64,000 bases of DNA, taken from Deltaproteobacteria bacterium SG8_13. Lineage in GTDB: Bacteria; Desulfobacterota; Desulfobacteria; Desulfobacterales; SG8-13. Under the pieces are notes generated by a model that worked only from the letters and a program-made list of their open reading frames with translations, searched no databases and was not told the DNA's origin. Location of the stretch: positions 91,942-155,941 of the forward strand of contig LJNK01000017.1 in assembly GCA_001303025.1 (NCBI GenBank), given 5' to 3'. The number at the start of each line of letters is the position of its first letter. Within the stretch, counting starts at the first letter, position 1. Positions 52,603 through 61,536 of the stretch are shown one piece after another. A program made the position numbers and the translations under genes.

Positions 52603-52662
52603 GCATAACGCAGCTAATCTGCCGCGCGGATTTTTGCGTCGGCTGAATTCGCCTTGTTATAC
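52603..52662 (-). repeat. attC site, 60 bp
   Basis: GCATAACGCAGCTAATCTGCCGCGCGGATTTTTGCGTCGGCTGAATTCGCCTTGTTATAC; gene stop lies within. Confidence 0.83.
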
Positions 52663-53384
52663 TTCCCCCAATTATAAACTATTGCACCTTCTTTGCAGCC
52701 ATCAACGCAAGTTCCGCAGAGAATGCATTCCGTGTTCTCCATCATATTCCGATTAACCATTTTCTCTACTGGAAGACTCATTGGACAGTTTTCAGTGCAG
52801 GTATGACAATGCTTACAAAGATCAGAGACGGATACTAACTGCAAAGACATCAATTGAAAACTATTTCTAACCTTCCTTGCTAATATCATAAAAGGAGCCA
52901 TCCAACATAAATGATGGCAGAATGATCGTTTCCCAATAACAAAAGCAGGAAAAACAATAAGTAGAAAAAGGACAATATTGTAGGCTATAAAACTCTGGAA
53001 ATCTGCGATGGAGAGGCCATATGTTGTCTGATAAAAAAAATCTATCTGTTTATAACCACCCGCCTTTATGGCAAATAGCACAATACTACAAATCCAGGGT
53101 ATCCATATAAACCATTTGACTGAATCACCTTTGGTCACTTTTTTATCTTTTGCAAGAAAAATCGACTCCTGGCAACCAGCAGCGGGACATACCCATCCGC
53201 AATATCCTCTACCCACAAACAAAGCGCTAATAAACATGAGCAAAAAAATAACAAAACTACCGTTAACTACGCCCATAGAGCTTGCCCGAACGATGAGCAC
53301 GGGGGAGAGATAATAAAAGGTGGCAGGGAAAAGGAAGAAAGAAAACAAGATTATGCCTTTTCGTATTTTCTGCCGTTTTTTCAT
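52614..53384 (-). CDS. 4Fe-4S-binding membrane protein (NapH/CcoG-like)
   Basis: GRGYCGWVCPAAGCQE, CKHCHTCTENCPMSLPV, ECILCGTCVDGCKEGAI; stop lies inside the attC. Confidence 0.9.
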   Translation of the reverse strand: MKKRQKIRKGIILFSFFLFPATFYYLSPVLIVRASSMGVVNGSFVIFLLMFISALFVGRGYCGWVCPAAGCQESIFLAKDKKVTKGDSVKWFIWIPWICSIVLFAIKAGGYKQIDFFYQTTYGLSIADFQSFIAYNIVLFLLIVFPAFVIGKRSFCHHLCWMAPFMILARKVRNSFQLMSLQLVSVSDLCKHCHTCTENCPMSLPVEKMVNRNMMENTECILCGTCVDGCKEGAIVYNWGKYNKANSADAKIRAAD

Positions 53385-53442
53385 TTAATTCCTATAAATA
53401 CAAAAAATATCGCCGGCGGCGAGCGGCGGAAGTACAGATCGT

Positions 53443-53511
53443 GATTAACCCATTGGCCTTTACGATGAGAGCCTCAAGTTTCTCACAGTTTGCTACAGCG
53501 AATGGGTAGCA
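53443..53511 (-). repeat. attC-like site
   Basis: GATTAACCCATTGGCCTTTACGATGA...CAGCGAATGGGTAGCA; CCTTTACGATRA block shared with 57.8/58.5 kb sites. Confidence 0.6.
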
Positions 53512-53546
53512 AACGTTCGGTCTCGCTTTATTGAGTCTACATAATC

Positions 53547-53747
53547 TCAATTTTTCCGTCGCCCTGAGCCTCGGGCCACCGCCCAGCACTTTTTGCAAGT
53601 AACATCCTTTAGATTCTCTGTTGCTATGCCCTCAACCTGTGCGCGATGTGCCGCTTCACGGTCACGTGGATTGCATGCTACCATCCCGTCTTTGTCCAGG
53701 AAATGTAGATCTTGTTTTCTTGTTTTCCCTCTATGCCTTGTTTTCAT
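53547..53747 (-). CDS. Small putative zinc-binding protein
   Basis: LHFLDKDGMVACNPRDREAAHRAQVEGIATENLKDVTCKKCWAV; ends in CxxC; flanked by attC-like sites. Confidence 0.6.
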   Translation of the reverse strand: MKTRHRGKTRKQDLHFLDKDGMVACNPRDREAAHRAQVEGIATENLKDVTCKKCWAVARGSGRRKN

Positions 53748-53754
53748 TTTAGTT

Positions 53755-53815
53755 TGCCAACGGATGCTTCACGCGCGGTGGCTTTTTACCGTCGCAGAGA
53801 AAGCAAGGGATATGT
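53755..53815 (-). repeat. attC-like site
   Basis: TGCCAACGGATGCTTCACGCGCGG...CCGTCGCAGAGAAAGCAAGGGATATGT imperfect stem. Confidence 0.6.
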
Positions 53816-53915
53816 CCATAGCTCTTTTCTTATCAGGTTTTTTTTCCATAAAGCTCAGACTCATGTGCACTCCCACCCCACATGAGCTTTTACTGTTTCT
53901 TTATGAATGTTGCTC

Positions 53916-54947
53916 TCACTCGGATATGTGTTTTTCCCAAAACTTCACTGCGCTTTCTGTCCATCCTTCAGCGCCCGTACCGATGCCAAGTCCGAAACCA
54001 TGACTTACATTCCGATACTTATGATACTCGACTTCTATTCCGGCATTGCGCATGGCATCGACACGCTTTTCGACAGTGGATACATTAACGATTCCGTCGT
54101 TGTCGCCTTGCACCACGAAAGTTGGCGGATCATTGCGGGTGAAGGACGAATGACCGGTATATGCCATAACTACGACGCGAGGTCTCGGGAGATCATAACC
54201 GCCGTATCCGGAAGGACCGTATGAACCGATATTTGCCGCCATTCTTGCCCCCGCTGAACTACCCCACACGGAGTAGTCTTTCGTACTTACGCCTAATGAT
54301 ACAGCATTTTTGAAGATATAGGATATAGCTGCGGCCAGATCTTCGCAGGCTCTCTGCTCACCTCCCACGCGGTATTGCAGGGCAAAGGCATTGTATCCTT
54401 TCCTGCTAAGTTGTGTAGCGTGAGGGAAACCTTCATGAACCGAACCGACATAGGAAAAACCCCCTCCAGGGCACACGATGGCGAACGGAGCCCCGTGTTT
54501 GCCCTTAAAGAAGAAAATGCCGGTGTTCCTTTTCGCTGGGTATTCCTGCTTTTGCCGCTCCGTGTAGAAGCTGTAGAAGATAATTTTTCCTTCGGCCATT
54601 TGGTCAATCATGTAATTGATCGTGTCCACCACAGCTTCCGGTTCTACGTGGCTATGATACGGCAAGAGAGACCCCACACGACTCAGCTGCATATTTTCGT
54701 CGTATGCACGATGGTCCAGCGGCAGTATAAACTGCCCAAAGCCTTTAAAGGACGGATGATTCAAGACATCCCTAACAGAGCTGTTGGTATTCATGTGCCC
54801 CTTGATTTTGGAGACAACAACGGCCTCCGGCTTATTGGAAACGTGATCATCAGCGGCTGAAACCCTAAGGGACTGGCAGAGAAAGACCACTATGAGCAGC
54901 GGCAAGGACACGCGTATTAGTCTATTTATTCTCAATTCCTTGGACAT
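53916..54947 (-). CDS. Alpha/beta hydrolase (acetyl-esterase/BD-FAE-like), secreted
   Basis: APFAIVCPGGGFSYVGSVHEGFPHATQLSRKGYNAFALQYRVGG...YSVWGSSAGARMAANIG...HGFGLG. Confidence 0.92.
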   Translation of the reverse strand: MSKELRINRLIRVSLPLLIVVFLCQSLRVSAADDHVSNKPEAVVVSKIKGHMNTNSSVRDVLNHPSFKGFGQFILPLDHRAYDENMQLSRVGSLLPYHSHVEPEAVVDTINYMIDQMAEGKIIFYSFYTERQKQEYPAKRNTGIFFFKGKHGAPFAIVCPGGGFSYVGSVHEGFPHATQLSRKGYNAFALQYRVGGEQRACEDLAAAISYIFKNAVSLGVSTKDYSVWGSSAGARMAANIGSYGPSGYGGYDLPRPRVVVMAYTGHSSFTRNDPPTFVVQGDNDGIVNVSTVEKRVDAMRNAGIEVEYHKYRNVSHGFGLGIGTGAEGWTESAVKFWEKHISE

Positions 54948-55015
54948 AACGTGGGCACTCCCTGCTGAGATGAAGCGGAGCGAAATCTTAGTCCGCGTTC
55001 ATGCCATGGTTAGGA
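54944..55015 (-). repeat. attC site, 72 bp
   Basis: ACATAACGTGGGCACTCCCTGCTGAGATGAAGCGGAGCGAAATCTTAGTCCGCGTTCATGCCATGGTTAGGA. Confidence 0.8.
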
Positions 55016-55092
55016 AGTTTTTAAGAAATGCGGTCGATATTCCTGAATATAAGTTCCGGTCTTGACCTTTTGCCGGCCGCGAAATTTATAAT

Positions 55093-55467
55093 CTACTTTT
55101 TATCCTTTAATAAGGTGTTGAGATCGGCGAAAGGTTTATGGGTGAAATTTGGTTTCTGTTCACTGCCCGGCGGTTCCTCTTCATCCCATTCCTGATCCAG
55201 ATATCTCGAGTGTTCATTGTCGTGACAGTAAAGACACAGAAGCTCCCAGTTGCGGCCGTCGGGCGGATTGTTATCGTGGTTGTGGTCCTTATGATGGACC
55301 GTGAGTTCTCGAAGTTTCTTGCCTTGAAAATCGCGCCCACACTTCGCACAGATCCAGGGGTAGATCTTGAGCGCCTGCTCCCGATACCCACGCTCACGGT
55401 TGCGCCGAGCCTCGGCTACAATCCGGTCCATTCTGTCTTTGTCTAATCGTGTTTTGTTCGATGACAT
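55093..55467 (-). CDS. YajD family HNH nuclease
   Basis: ALKIYPWICAKCGRDFQGKKLRELTVHHKDHNHDNNPPDGRNWELLCLYCHDNEHSRYLD...KPFADLNTLLKDKK. Confidence 0.93.
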   Translation of the reverse strand: MSSNKTRLDKDRMDRIVAEARRNRERGYREQALKIYPWICAKCGRDFQGKKLRELTVHHKDHNHDNNPPDGRNWELLCLYCHDNEHSRYLDQEWDEEEPPGSEQKPNFTHKPFADLNTLLKDKK

Positions 55468-55500
55468 ACATTCACCACCGTGTTACATCATTTATGTCAA

Positions 55501-55560
55501 GCCTAACGTCAAAGCTCAGTGGCGCCGCGAAGCGGCTTCCACTGCAGTGTCTTGTTTTGG
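55501..55560 (-). repeat. attC site, 60 bp
   Basis: GCCTAACGTCAAAGCTCAGTGGCGCCGCGAAGCGGCTTCCACTGCAGTGTCTTGTTTTGG; stem CAGTGGcGCCGC/GCGGCttCCACTG. Confidence 0.82.
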
Positions 55561-55581
55561 GCCCAGACCACTATCCATTCG

Positions 55582-56121
55582 TCACCAGTATGCCGGATTG
55601 TCTAACGCCTTCGCGCATGAACAGCGGCCAAGTATTCTCTCAATTGAATCCTCTGTAAGTGATTGCCCAAGCCATCCCTCAGGCTGCGAAAGCTCAAATG
55701 GAGCTTCGACCATATCCTGCGAAAGTGGGTGGAACCCAACTTTGGAGTAGAAGCCTGGATCTCCATATGTGGTCACGATCCTCACACCTCGTTTCTTCAT
55801 TTCCCGCAGACCGTGAGCGATCATTGATTGTCCTATGCCCATGCCTTGATGATCACTATGGACGGCAACAGGGGCCAAGATGAATACATCTATATTCTTC
55901 TCGAAGGTCAATCGACTAAAAAATAAGGCACCAACCATTTGCTCGCTGTGAACAGCTACAAATCCGTATAGATCCCGACTGTCAGTACCGGCAATCAGAT
56001 CCTTAGTCAGATTGCCGATCAGGGCCCCTTCCGATGCACCTTCAGACTTGGTGAAAACCGAACGAAAAAGACCTTCTATTGCGGAAGCATCACTTGGTTT
56101 ATGAGGCCTGAATTCTATCAT
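55582..56121 (-). CDS. GNAT family N-acetyltransferase
   Basis: LAPVAVHSDHQGMGIGQSMIAHGLREMKKRGVRIVTTYGDPGFYSKVGFHPLS. Confidence 0.93.
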   Translation of the reverse strand: MIEFRPHKPSDASAIEGLFRSVFTKSEGASEGALIGNLTKDLIAGTDSRDLYGFVAVHSEQMVGALFFSRLTFEKNIDVFILAPVAVHSDHQGMGIGQSMIAHGLREMKKRGVRIVTTYGDPGFYSKVGFHPLSQDMVEAPFELSQPEGWLGQSLTEDSIERILGRCSCAKALDNPAYW

Positions 56122-56169
56122 TGATACCCAAGGAGCCGTGAGAGGCGTTAATTCTACGACAGCAACAGC

Positions 56170-56242
56170 ACATAACGACTTGAGCTCACCGGCGGCAAAG
56201 ACGCGAAGCGGATGTGGTGTTCGGTGAAGCGAATTTTTAGGT
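56170..56242 (-). repeat. attC site
   Basis: ACATAACGACTTGAGCTCACCGGCGGCAAAGACGCGAAGCGGATGTGG...TTTTTAGGT; right core degenerate. Confidence 0.7.
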
Positions 56243-56278
56243 GCACAGCCGCTGTTTTCCAAGAAGCACTGGGGTCAG

Positions 56279-56634
56279 TTACTCGTCCAAAACAGTCTCG
56301 AAACCACCAAATATCAGGTGCTTTCCGTCAAAGGGCATGTCAGCCATACCCGCGCCTTAAACTCAGGGTCTTCCATGGCCTTTTGCATCCCCTCATTTCG
56401 AACGTCTCGAGACGGCCAGGTAATCCAAGAGAATACAAGCGATTCACCCTCTTTGGCTTTGACCGCAATTGGAAAGGAGGTCACCGCCACGTCGGGAACC
56501 TGTTCTCCCCAGTTCTCGACATAAGTCAGAGCGCCTTGGTTCTTGAGGGCCTAAGCAGCCTTTTTGGCATGATCTAAATACTTTTCTTTGTTCTCATTCG
56601 GAACTGCTGCAACCCATCCATCGACCCAGGACAT
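56279..56634 (-). pseudogene. DUF1428 (YbaA-like) protein broken by in-frame TAG (56551-56553) and a downstream frameshift
   Basis: MSWVDGWVAAVPNENKEKYLDHAKKAA-TAG-ALKNQGALTYVENWGEQVPDVAVTSFPIAVKAKEGESLVFSWITWPSRDVRNEGMQKAMEDPEFKAR, then another frame: MADMPFDGKHLIFGGFETVLDE*. Confidence 0.8.
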
Positions 56635-56644
56635 GGTTTTCTTC

Positions 56645-57640
56645 TTATTGGTTGACTGCCGCCATTCCTTCAGGGTCGTACCGGTCCCCGAGCACCTGCC
56701 CGGCCAACTGGTTGAGCACTCCGAGGTCTTCTTCGGTAAGCCGGCAGGCCAGCGCGCCCAGGTTGGACTCCAAATTGGCGAGTCTGGTGGTGCCAGGAAT
56801 AGCGACAACATGATCCCCCTGGCCCAATACCCAGGCCAAAGCAACCTGCGCTGCAACGCATCCCCTTTGGGCAGCAATCTCCTTGATGGCCTCCACTAGT
56901 TTGAGGTTGGACTCGATATTGCCTGGCTGAAATCGAGGCTGCATCTGAGCGCGGAAATCTGTCTCGTCAGTGGGCCGCTCACCCGGCGAGGTGTAGCAGC
57001 CTGTCAACATTCCCCGGCCTAAGGGGGAGTAGGCGACCAGGCTTATGCCGAGCGCCGCACAGGTGGGCAGGATATCGCGCTCGACGTCCCGGCTAAAAAT
57101 CGAGTACTCAGTCTGGAGCGCGGTAACCGGATGGACCGAATTCGCCCGCTCAATCGTCTTGGCCGAGGCCTCTGACAACCCAATTGTCCTAATCTTGCCT
57201 TCTTGAACCAACTTCGCCATCTCGCCTACCGTCTCCTCGATAGGGGTGGCTGGATCCACACGGTGAAGATAGTACAGATCAATCTTTTCGGTACCGAGAC
57301 GCTGAAGGCTCTTTTCGCAAGAGCTCCGGACATTTGCCGGAGAGCCGTCCACCCCCACAAAGGCGCCCGTGGCCGGATCCCGCTGTGGGCCAAACTTGGT
57401 GGCCAGGACAATCTGGTCCCAACGCCCGGCAAACGCCTTGCCCAATAACTGCTCATTTCGACCCTGGCCATAGATTTCCGCGGTATCAAAATGAGTGACA
57501 CCCAAATCCACTGCCTTGTGGAGAAGATTAATGGCTTCCGCTTCCTGCGCGGGCGGCCCATAGAACTCAGATAGCCCCATGCAGCCAAGCCCGATGGCCG
57601 ATACGGATATTCGTGATTTCCCAAGATTGCGTTCAATCAT
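56645..57640 (-). CDS. Aldo/keto reductase
   Basis: VSAIGLGCMGLSEFYG...THFDTAEIYGQGRNEQLLGKAF...IDLYYLHRVDPATPIEETVGEM. Confidence 0.96.
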   Translation of the reverse strand: MIERNLGKSRISVSAIGLGCMGLSEFYGPPAQEAEAINLLHKAVDLGVTHFDTAEIYGQGRNEQLLGKAFAGRWDQIVLATKFGPQRDPATGAFVGVDGSPANVRSSCEKSLQRLGTEKIDLYYLHRVDPATPIEETVGEMAKLVQEGKIRTIGLSEASAKTIERANSVHPVTALQTEYSIFSRDVERDILPTCAALGISLVAYSPLGRGMLTGCYTSPGERPTDETDFRAQMQPRFQPGNIESNLKLVEAIKEIAAQRGCVAAQVALAWVLGQGDHVVAIPGTTRLANLESNLGALACRLTEEDLGVLNQLAGQVLGDRYDPEGMAAVNQ

Positions 57641-57798
57641 TGCGTCCCTCCCTTTATCGCACTTCGATTAGGGGTCAAGTCTGCTCTATGGGATGCTCCC
57701 CCGATTTCCTTGGAATTGGTGAGTTACATATTGTTCAAGTCACTGTCACAAAATGCAGACTTAACCCTTACTCCATATTCACCATCCCGGATTGCTGA

Positions 57799-57904
57799 CA
57801 CCTACCCTTTGAGCTAAGCAGCAGGCGATCCAAATGGCGCTAACCATTGAACCTTTACGATAATCCCGCAAGTTGTTTCTGCCTTCTCCAGCGATTGGTT
57901 AGGG
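57799..57904 (-). repeat. attC site, ~106 bp
   Basis: Right core GTTAGGG; left core degenerate (ACCTACC); homologous to 58524-58629. Confidence 0.8.
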
Positions 57905-58501
57905 CTGTTTTAATAACTTGTAAGTTACTTTTCCTTGATCTACTGCAATGTACTTCTTCTCTTTAAGTTTTGTGATCAAGTTGTCTAATTCTTTTTCATC
58001 TAGCTTCTTCGCAAATAAAGAATTAATCGTATTGGCCAGGGTCTTTACCTTTCGTGGTCGGGATTGACCTCTCCCTGCAAGATTTTTCACAATTGCCTCT
58101 ATTGTTTCATCTTCGTTGGCTGCGTTCGATATTCGCAATAGGGGAATTTCGGCCAAATCTTTCTCTCGTTGTAAGTGTATTTTTTGAGCTCTCAAATGTT
58201 TAATTAGTGGATCAAACCCAGTGTCTTTCGAAATTATATGAAAATACCCGTTTGGGTCTTCTAATGAAAGCTTCCCAATGTAATAAGCAATGTGGAAATC
58301 CAGAGAATTTTTCCCAGTGCCTGAAATTTTGATGTATTTAGCATCTTCTCCAAATTCCTGCATAGCAGTTGCCAGATCGAAAGGGACTTTGGTCTGGTTC
58401 TCACCAACGAACACAAATATTTTAAAGGGATGATTATTCAGTATTTCTAAATTTTTCGGCTGTATATTTTCAAAATCAATCAAAACATAGTTTGTTGGCA
58501 A
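57899..58501 (-). CDS. NYN/PIN-like domain protein
   Basis: YVLIDFENIQPKNLEIL...KISGTGKNSLDFHIAYYIGKL...FHIISKDTGFDPLIKHLRA. Confidence 0.85.
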   Translation of the reverse strand: MPTNYVLIDFENIQPKNLEILNNHPFKIFVFVGENQTKVPFDLATAMQEFGEDAKYIKISGTGKNSLDFHIAYYIGKLSLEDPNGYFHIISKDTGFDPLIKHLRAQKIHLQREKDLAEIPLLRISNAANEDETIEAIVKNLAGRGQSRPRKVKTLANTINSLFAKKLDEKELDNLITKLKEKKYIAVDQGKVTYKLLKQP

Positions 58502-58523
58502 TTGACCCTCCCGAATTTTGTTG

Positions 58524-58629
58524 CCCTAACTTTTGAGCTGAGCAGCAGGCGCACCGAAAGACGAATTTTCTCAGGCCTTTACGATAAACTGCGCAAGTTG
58601 TCCCTGTCTGCTCCAGCGATTGGTTAGCC
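58524..58629 (-). repeat. attC site, 106 bp
   Basis: CCCTAAC...GTTAGCC; shares GAGCTRAGCAGCAGGCG..CCTTTACGATAA..GCAAGTTG..CTCCAGCGATTGGTTAG with 57799-57904. Confidence 0.88.
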
Positions 58630-59085
58630 GCCGGTGCTTTTGGACACTCGAGATTCCCACCAATTAGGCAGCTCTGGGTTGATCCACCGCCAACCAAGAC
58701 CATGGTACGATGGCTTTCGAATTTGCACAACAATCACCACCACTGTTGTAAAAAGCGAGACCGACACCGTGACCTGCCATCCGGGTATGCCCAGCGCGAC
58801 AGTTGCCACGGCCAGAACGACAAACACAGCAGCCCATGCAAGCTCAAGAGACCGCGCCATGCGCACGACATTGCAGAACAGGAAGAAATGTCCGAGCACG
58901 AAGCCGACCACGAATCCGCACCACCAGACTGCAGTCGCGAGCGCGAACGCGGCCGTCAAACCGACGGCGAGGATGATCACGTCGAGCACCGACAGCTGGA
59001 AGCCTGGAGCGAAGTCGTGCTTTGTATTTTTTTTGGACACAGGCCTCTCGTTCACCGGAATGTCTATGGCAGGCCACGCCACCAA
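58624..59085 (-). CDS. Hypothetical membrane protein
   Basis: 153 aa, several hydrophobic segments; shares a cassette with the next ORF. Confidence 0.6.
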   Translation of the reverse strand: MVAWPAIDIPVNERPVSKKNTKHDFAPGFQLSVLDVIILAVGLTAAFALATAVWWCGFVVGFVLGHFFLFCNVVRMARSLELAWAAVFVVLAVATVALGIPGWQVTVSVSLFTTVVVIVVQIRKPSYHGLGWRWINPELPNWWESRVSKSTGG

Positions 59086-59384
59086 AGGATACTAAACCCA
59101 ACAGCCACGGTGAGGACCGTGTACACCAAGGCCAAAACCCTATACCGCCGAACTGCTCGTCGATATACATCTGGTTCAGTGTATGCCCCGCCGTATTCGT
59201 CAGCGTCCCACATGTGCAGACTATAGGCGAGCCGCCAGCCGACGAGCGCGGCGAATACCAAGCAGATGGCCACCCATGCCCAACCTAGCAGGGTCTTGAG
59301 AGGGAGCCCGGCGAAGGTGGCGAACATGGCCGCGAAGAAAATCGGGGTGCCAAGGAAAGGCACTCCGCCGTGTCCGTTCGGCAT
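59064..59384 (-). CDS. Hypothetical membrane protein
   Basis: 106 aa, two to three TM segments; overlaps the downstream ORF by 22 bp. Confidence 0.55.
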   Translation of the reverse strand: MPNGHGGVPFLGTPIFFAAMFATFAGLPLKTLLGWAWVAICLVFAALVGWRLAYSLHMWDADEYGGAYTEPDVYRRAVRRYRVLALVYTVLTVAVGFSILWWRGLP

Positions 59385-59410
59385 GGCTTGAAATGACCTC
59401 CGATTATGGC

Positions 59411-59481
59411 GGCTAACGTGGCCATCACCGGTGAGAACTCAGCGAAGCGGAATTCCCGTCCGAGTGCATGGCATTGTTCTG
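59411..59481 (-). repeat. attC site, 71 bp
   Basis: GGCTAACGTGGCCATCACC...GGAATTCCCGTCCGAGTGCATGGCATTGTTCTGT. Confidence 0.87.
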
Positions 59482-59488
59482 TGCCGCT

Positions 59489-60346
59489 CTATACCTTATT
59501 GGCAATGACTGCAAATTCGCTTGATTTCCGATCATACGGAGATCCCGCTACGTCAGAATAAAACTCCTTAACTGAAAAATTTGCCTCCGTAAATTCCCTC
59601 TCAAGATCTTCAGGTGCAAAATGTTGTAGCCAATTGTACACTTGTCTGGTGTGTTCAAACTCAATAATTGTGTATTTGTCCAACACTACCTTGTCTTCAT
59701 TGTATTTGAATGTATTTTGAAAGCCATAGTACTTATTTGGTGACCAAAATCCGTTGAGCTGATTCACTTCATAGGTCGCGGTCTCTTCCCTTTGTTCAAA
59801 TGCCGATAGGGAATAAACATCAAGTAGGACCAAACCGCTCGGTTTTAAGATCTTATGGAATTTGCTCAAAAGCTCTTTTCTTTGCGTAGGGCTGAGGGCG
59901 CAGAAATCGCACATAATCATCAGGACAAGGTCGAACCGGTCATCTGTTTCAAACTCCAAGTAATTCTGATTCACGTAACTGATGTTTAATTGCTCGCGGG
60001 CTGCAAAATCCTTTGCATACTCGATGGACCTTCCCGAGAAATCGATACCTGTCACAATTGCTCCGTATTTCGCCAAACGGGCTGCGTACAATCCAGGACC
60101 ACAGCCAAAATCGGCTATTTTAGATTCCTCGCCGATGTTGAACTCAGTTGCGATCCATTTCACCGATCTGTTGATGAATTCCGCGTTTCGCGAAGAAACG
60201 TCGATGGCTTCGTTGAGGTGGAACGAAAGCATCTGCCTTGATGTATGTTCATCGGTCCATAGATCACTTGCAGTGTAAAACTGGAACGGTTCTGGCCGTT
60301 CGTTAATCCTCTCCAACTCTTCAAACATTCTCTTTCCCCATTTCAT
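59489..60346 (-). CDS. Class I SAM-dependent methyltransferase
   Basis: SKIADFGCGPGLYAARLAKYGAIVTGIDFSGRSIEYAK. Confidence 0.92.
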   Translation of the reverse strand: MKWGKRMFEELERINERPEPFQFYTASDLWTDEHTSRQMLSFHLNEAIDVSSRNAEFINRSVKWIATEFNIGEESKIADFGCGPGLYAARLAKYGAIVTGIDFSGRSIEYAKDFAAREQLNISYVNQNYLEFETDDRFDLVLMIMCDFCALSPTQRKELLSKFHKILKPSGLVLLDVYSLSAFEQREETATYEVNQLNGFWSPNKYYGFQNTFKYNEDKVVLDKYTIIEFEHTRQVYNWLQHFAPEDLEREFTEANFSVKEFYSDVAGSPYDRKSSEFAVIANKV

Positions 60347-60349
60347 TAG

Positions 60350-60436
60350 ACAGAACGCCCACAATGAGGGGCTTTTTAATGCGTAGCGAGGAACGAGCGC
60401 AGCATTAAAATGTCCCACTCTATTGTGATGTTATAC
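60350..60436 (-). repeat. attC site, 87 bp
   Basis: ACAGAAC...GTTATAC ends; CACAATGAGGGGCTTTTTAATGCG pairs with CGCAGCATTAAAATGTCCCACTCTATTGTG. Confidence 0.85.
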
Positions 60437-60492
60437 GATAGTCTTCCATGTTTTTAGATCATCCTATGAGCTATTAGAAAGCATGAAAATGA

Positions 60493-60753
60493 TCAGATAT
60501 GGTATCCAAAATACCTAGACTTTGATTTCCTAAATTTAGGGCAAAAATTTCTTTTGTGGGGAGATGAAGATGAACACCACTGCCCACAACCATAATATCC
60601 GCGATTATTATGAATAATTTTTTTACATTGAGAGCATCTTCTCGTAATTTCATCTTTGAAAAATTCTACAAGGTTCCCGCAATGCGAACATTCAATATCG
60701 AATATCGCATCAAATCCCCACTCTTCAAAATTATTACCCGAACATTTTCTCAT
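60493..60753 (-). CDS. Small zinc-ribbon protein
   Basis: IECSHCGNLVEFFKDEITRRCSQCKKIIHNNRGYYGCGQWCSSSSPHKRNFCPKF. Confidence 0.7.
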   Translation of the reverse strand: MRKCSGNNFEEWGFDAIFDIECSHCGNLVEFFKDEITRRCSQCKKIIHNNRGYYGCGQWCSSSSPHKRNFCPKFRKSKSRYFGYHI

Positions 60754-60785
60754 ATTGAATACCCTGCATTTGAATGCTATTGTTT

Positions 60786-61160
60786 TTATTTGCTTTTAAA
60801 CGCCTTTTGCAGCTTTTTTAATAATCTGATTATGCTGGCCTCCTCCCCTTCTGATAGTAAAGACGTAAATTCGGTGCTTGATTCATGAAAAACCTGCATG
60901 CAATCTTTCCAGATAGCAAGGCCTTCAGGTGTTTCTGAAAGCAAAGTCAGGCGGCGATCATGGGGGGCGACCATAACTCTAATCCACTTATTTTCGAATA
61001 GAATTTTTACAATTTTCGAGACGTTTGATTTCTCGAATAGAAGCGTCTCCCCAAGCTCTTTTTGACTGATTGGTCCATGCCAAATGATTTCGTTTAAAAC
61101 GCTAAACTGTTGCTGTTTCAATGCAGTCCCGTTAGCCGCTTTTTTGTTATTTTTCTTCAT
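60786..61160 (-). CDS. MarR family transcriptional regulator
   Basis: QQQFSVLNEIIWHGPISQKELGETLLFEKSNVSKIVKILFENKWIRVMVAPHDRRLTLLSETPEG. Confidence 0.9.
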   Translation of the reverse strand: MKKNNKKAANGTALKQQQFSVLNEIIWHGPISQKELGETLLFEKSNVSKIVKILFENKWIRVMVAPHDRRLTLLSETPEGLAIWKDCMQVFHESSTEFTSLLSEGEEASIIRLLKKLQKAFKSK

Positions 61161-61281
61161 GCTTTGCTATACTTCAAAACTGGTATTTAGTTGCCATTTC
61201 AACTAATATCCGATAACAGTTTCCGTGTCAACTATTTTTTATTAAAGGGCGGATTTTTCGGAATGAATTATATTTAAATTA

Positions 61282-61520
61282 GTATAACGCCCGCGAGATG
61301 AGCGGAAGGTTCTTAGTATAATGCGGCGCTTCAGCGGTGTGTTATGCGGAGGTTTTTTCCTCTCCATTGAGATGATAGCCGGCGCTGTGCGCCGGGTAGC
61401 AGCTCAATGGTGTCAGCTCGGGGGCGATAGCGTGGCGCGCAGCGCCGCGCTATCGACCAAGCTCACCGGCGGCAATGGAGTACAGCGGAATTGCCGTCCG
61501 GGTGCAGCGCCTTGTTCGCC
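61282..61520 (-). repeat. Composite attC with embedded ~160-bp repeat
   Basis: Left core GTATAAC (61282-61288), right core GTTCGCC (61514-61520); interior matches 51933-52090. Confidence 0.65.
61292..61455. repeat. ~160-bp hairpin-containing dispersed repeat, copy B
   Basis: CGCGAGATGAGCGGAAGGTTCT...CCATTGAGATGATAGCCGGCGCTGTGCGCCGGGTAGCAGCTCAATGG...GGGCGATAGCGTGGCGCGCAGC. Confidence 0.8.
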
Positions 61521-61536
61521 CATGTTTGTGTGTCCG

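Noticed and set aside
56551-56553. Pyrrolysine (TAG) readthrough in the DUF1428 gene
   Set aside because: A further frameshift is needed to complete the protein, so decay is more likely.
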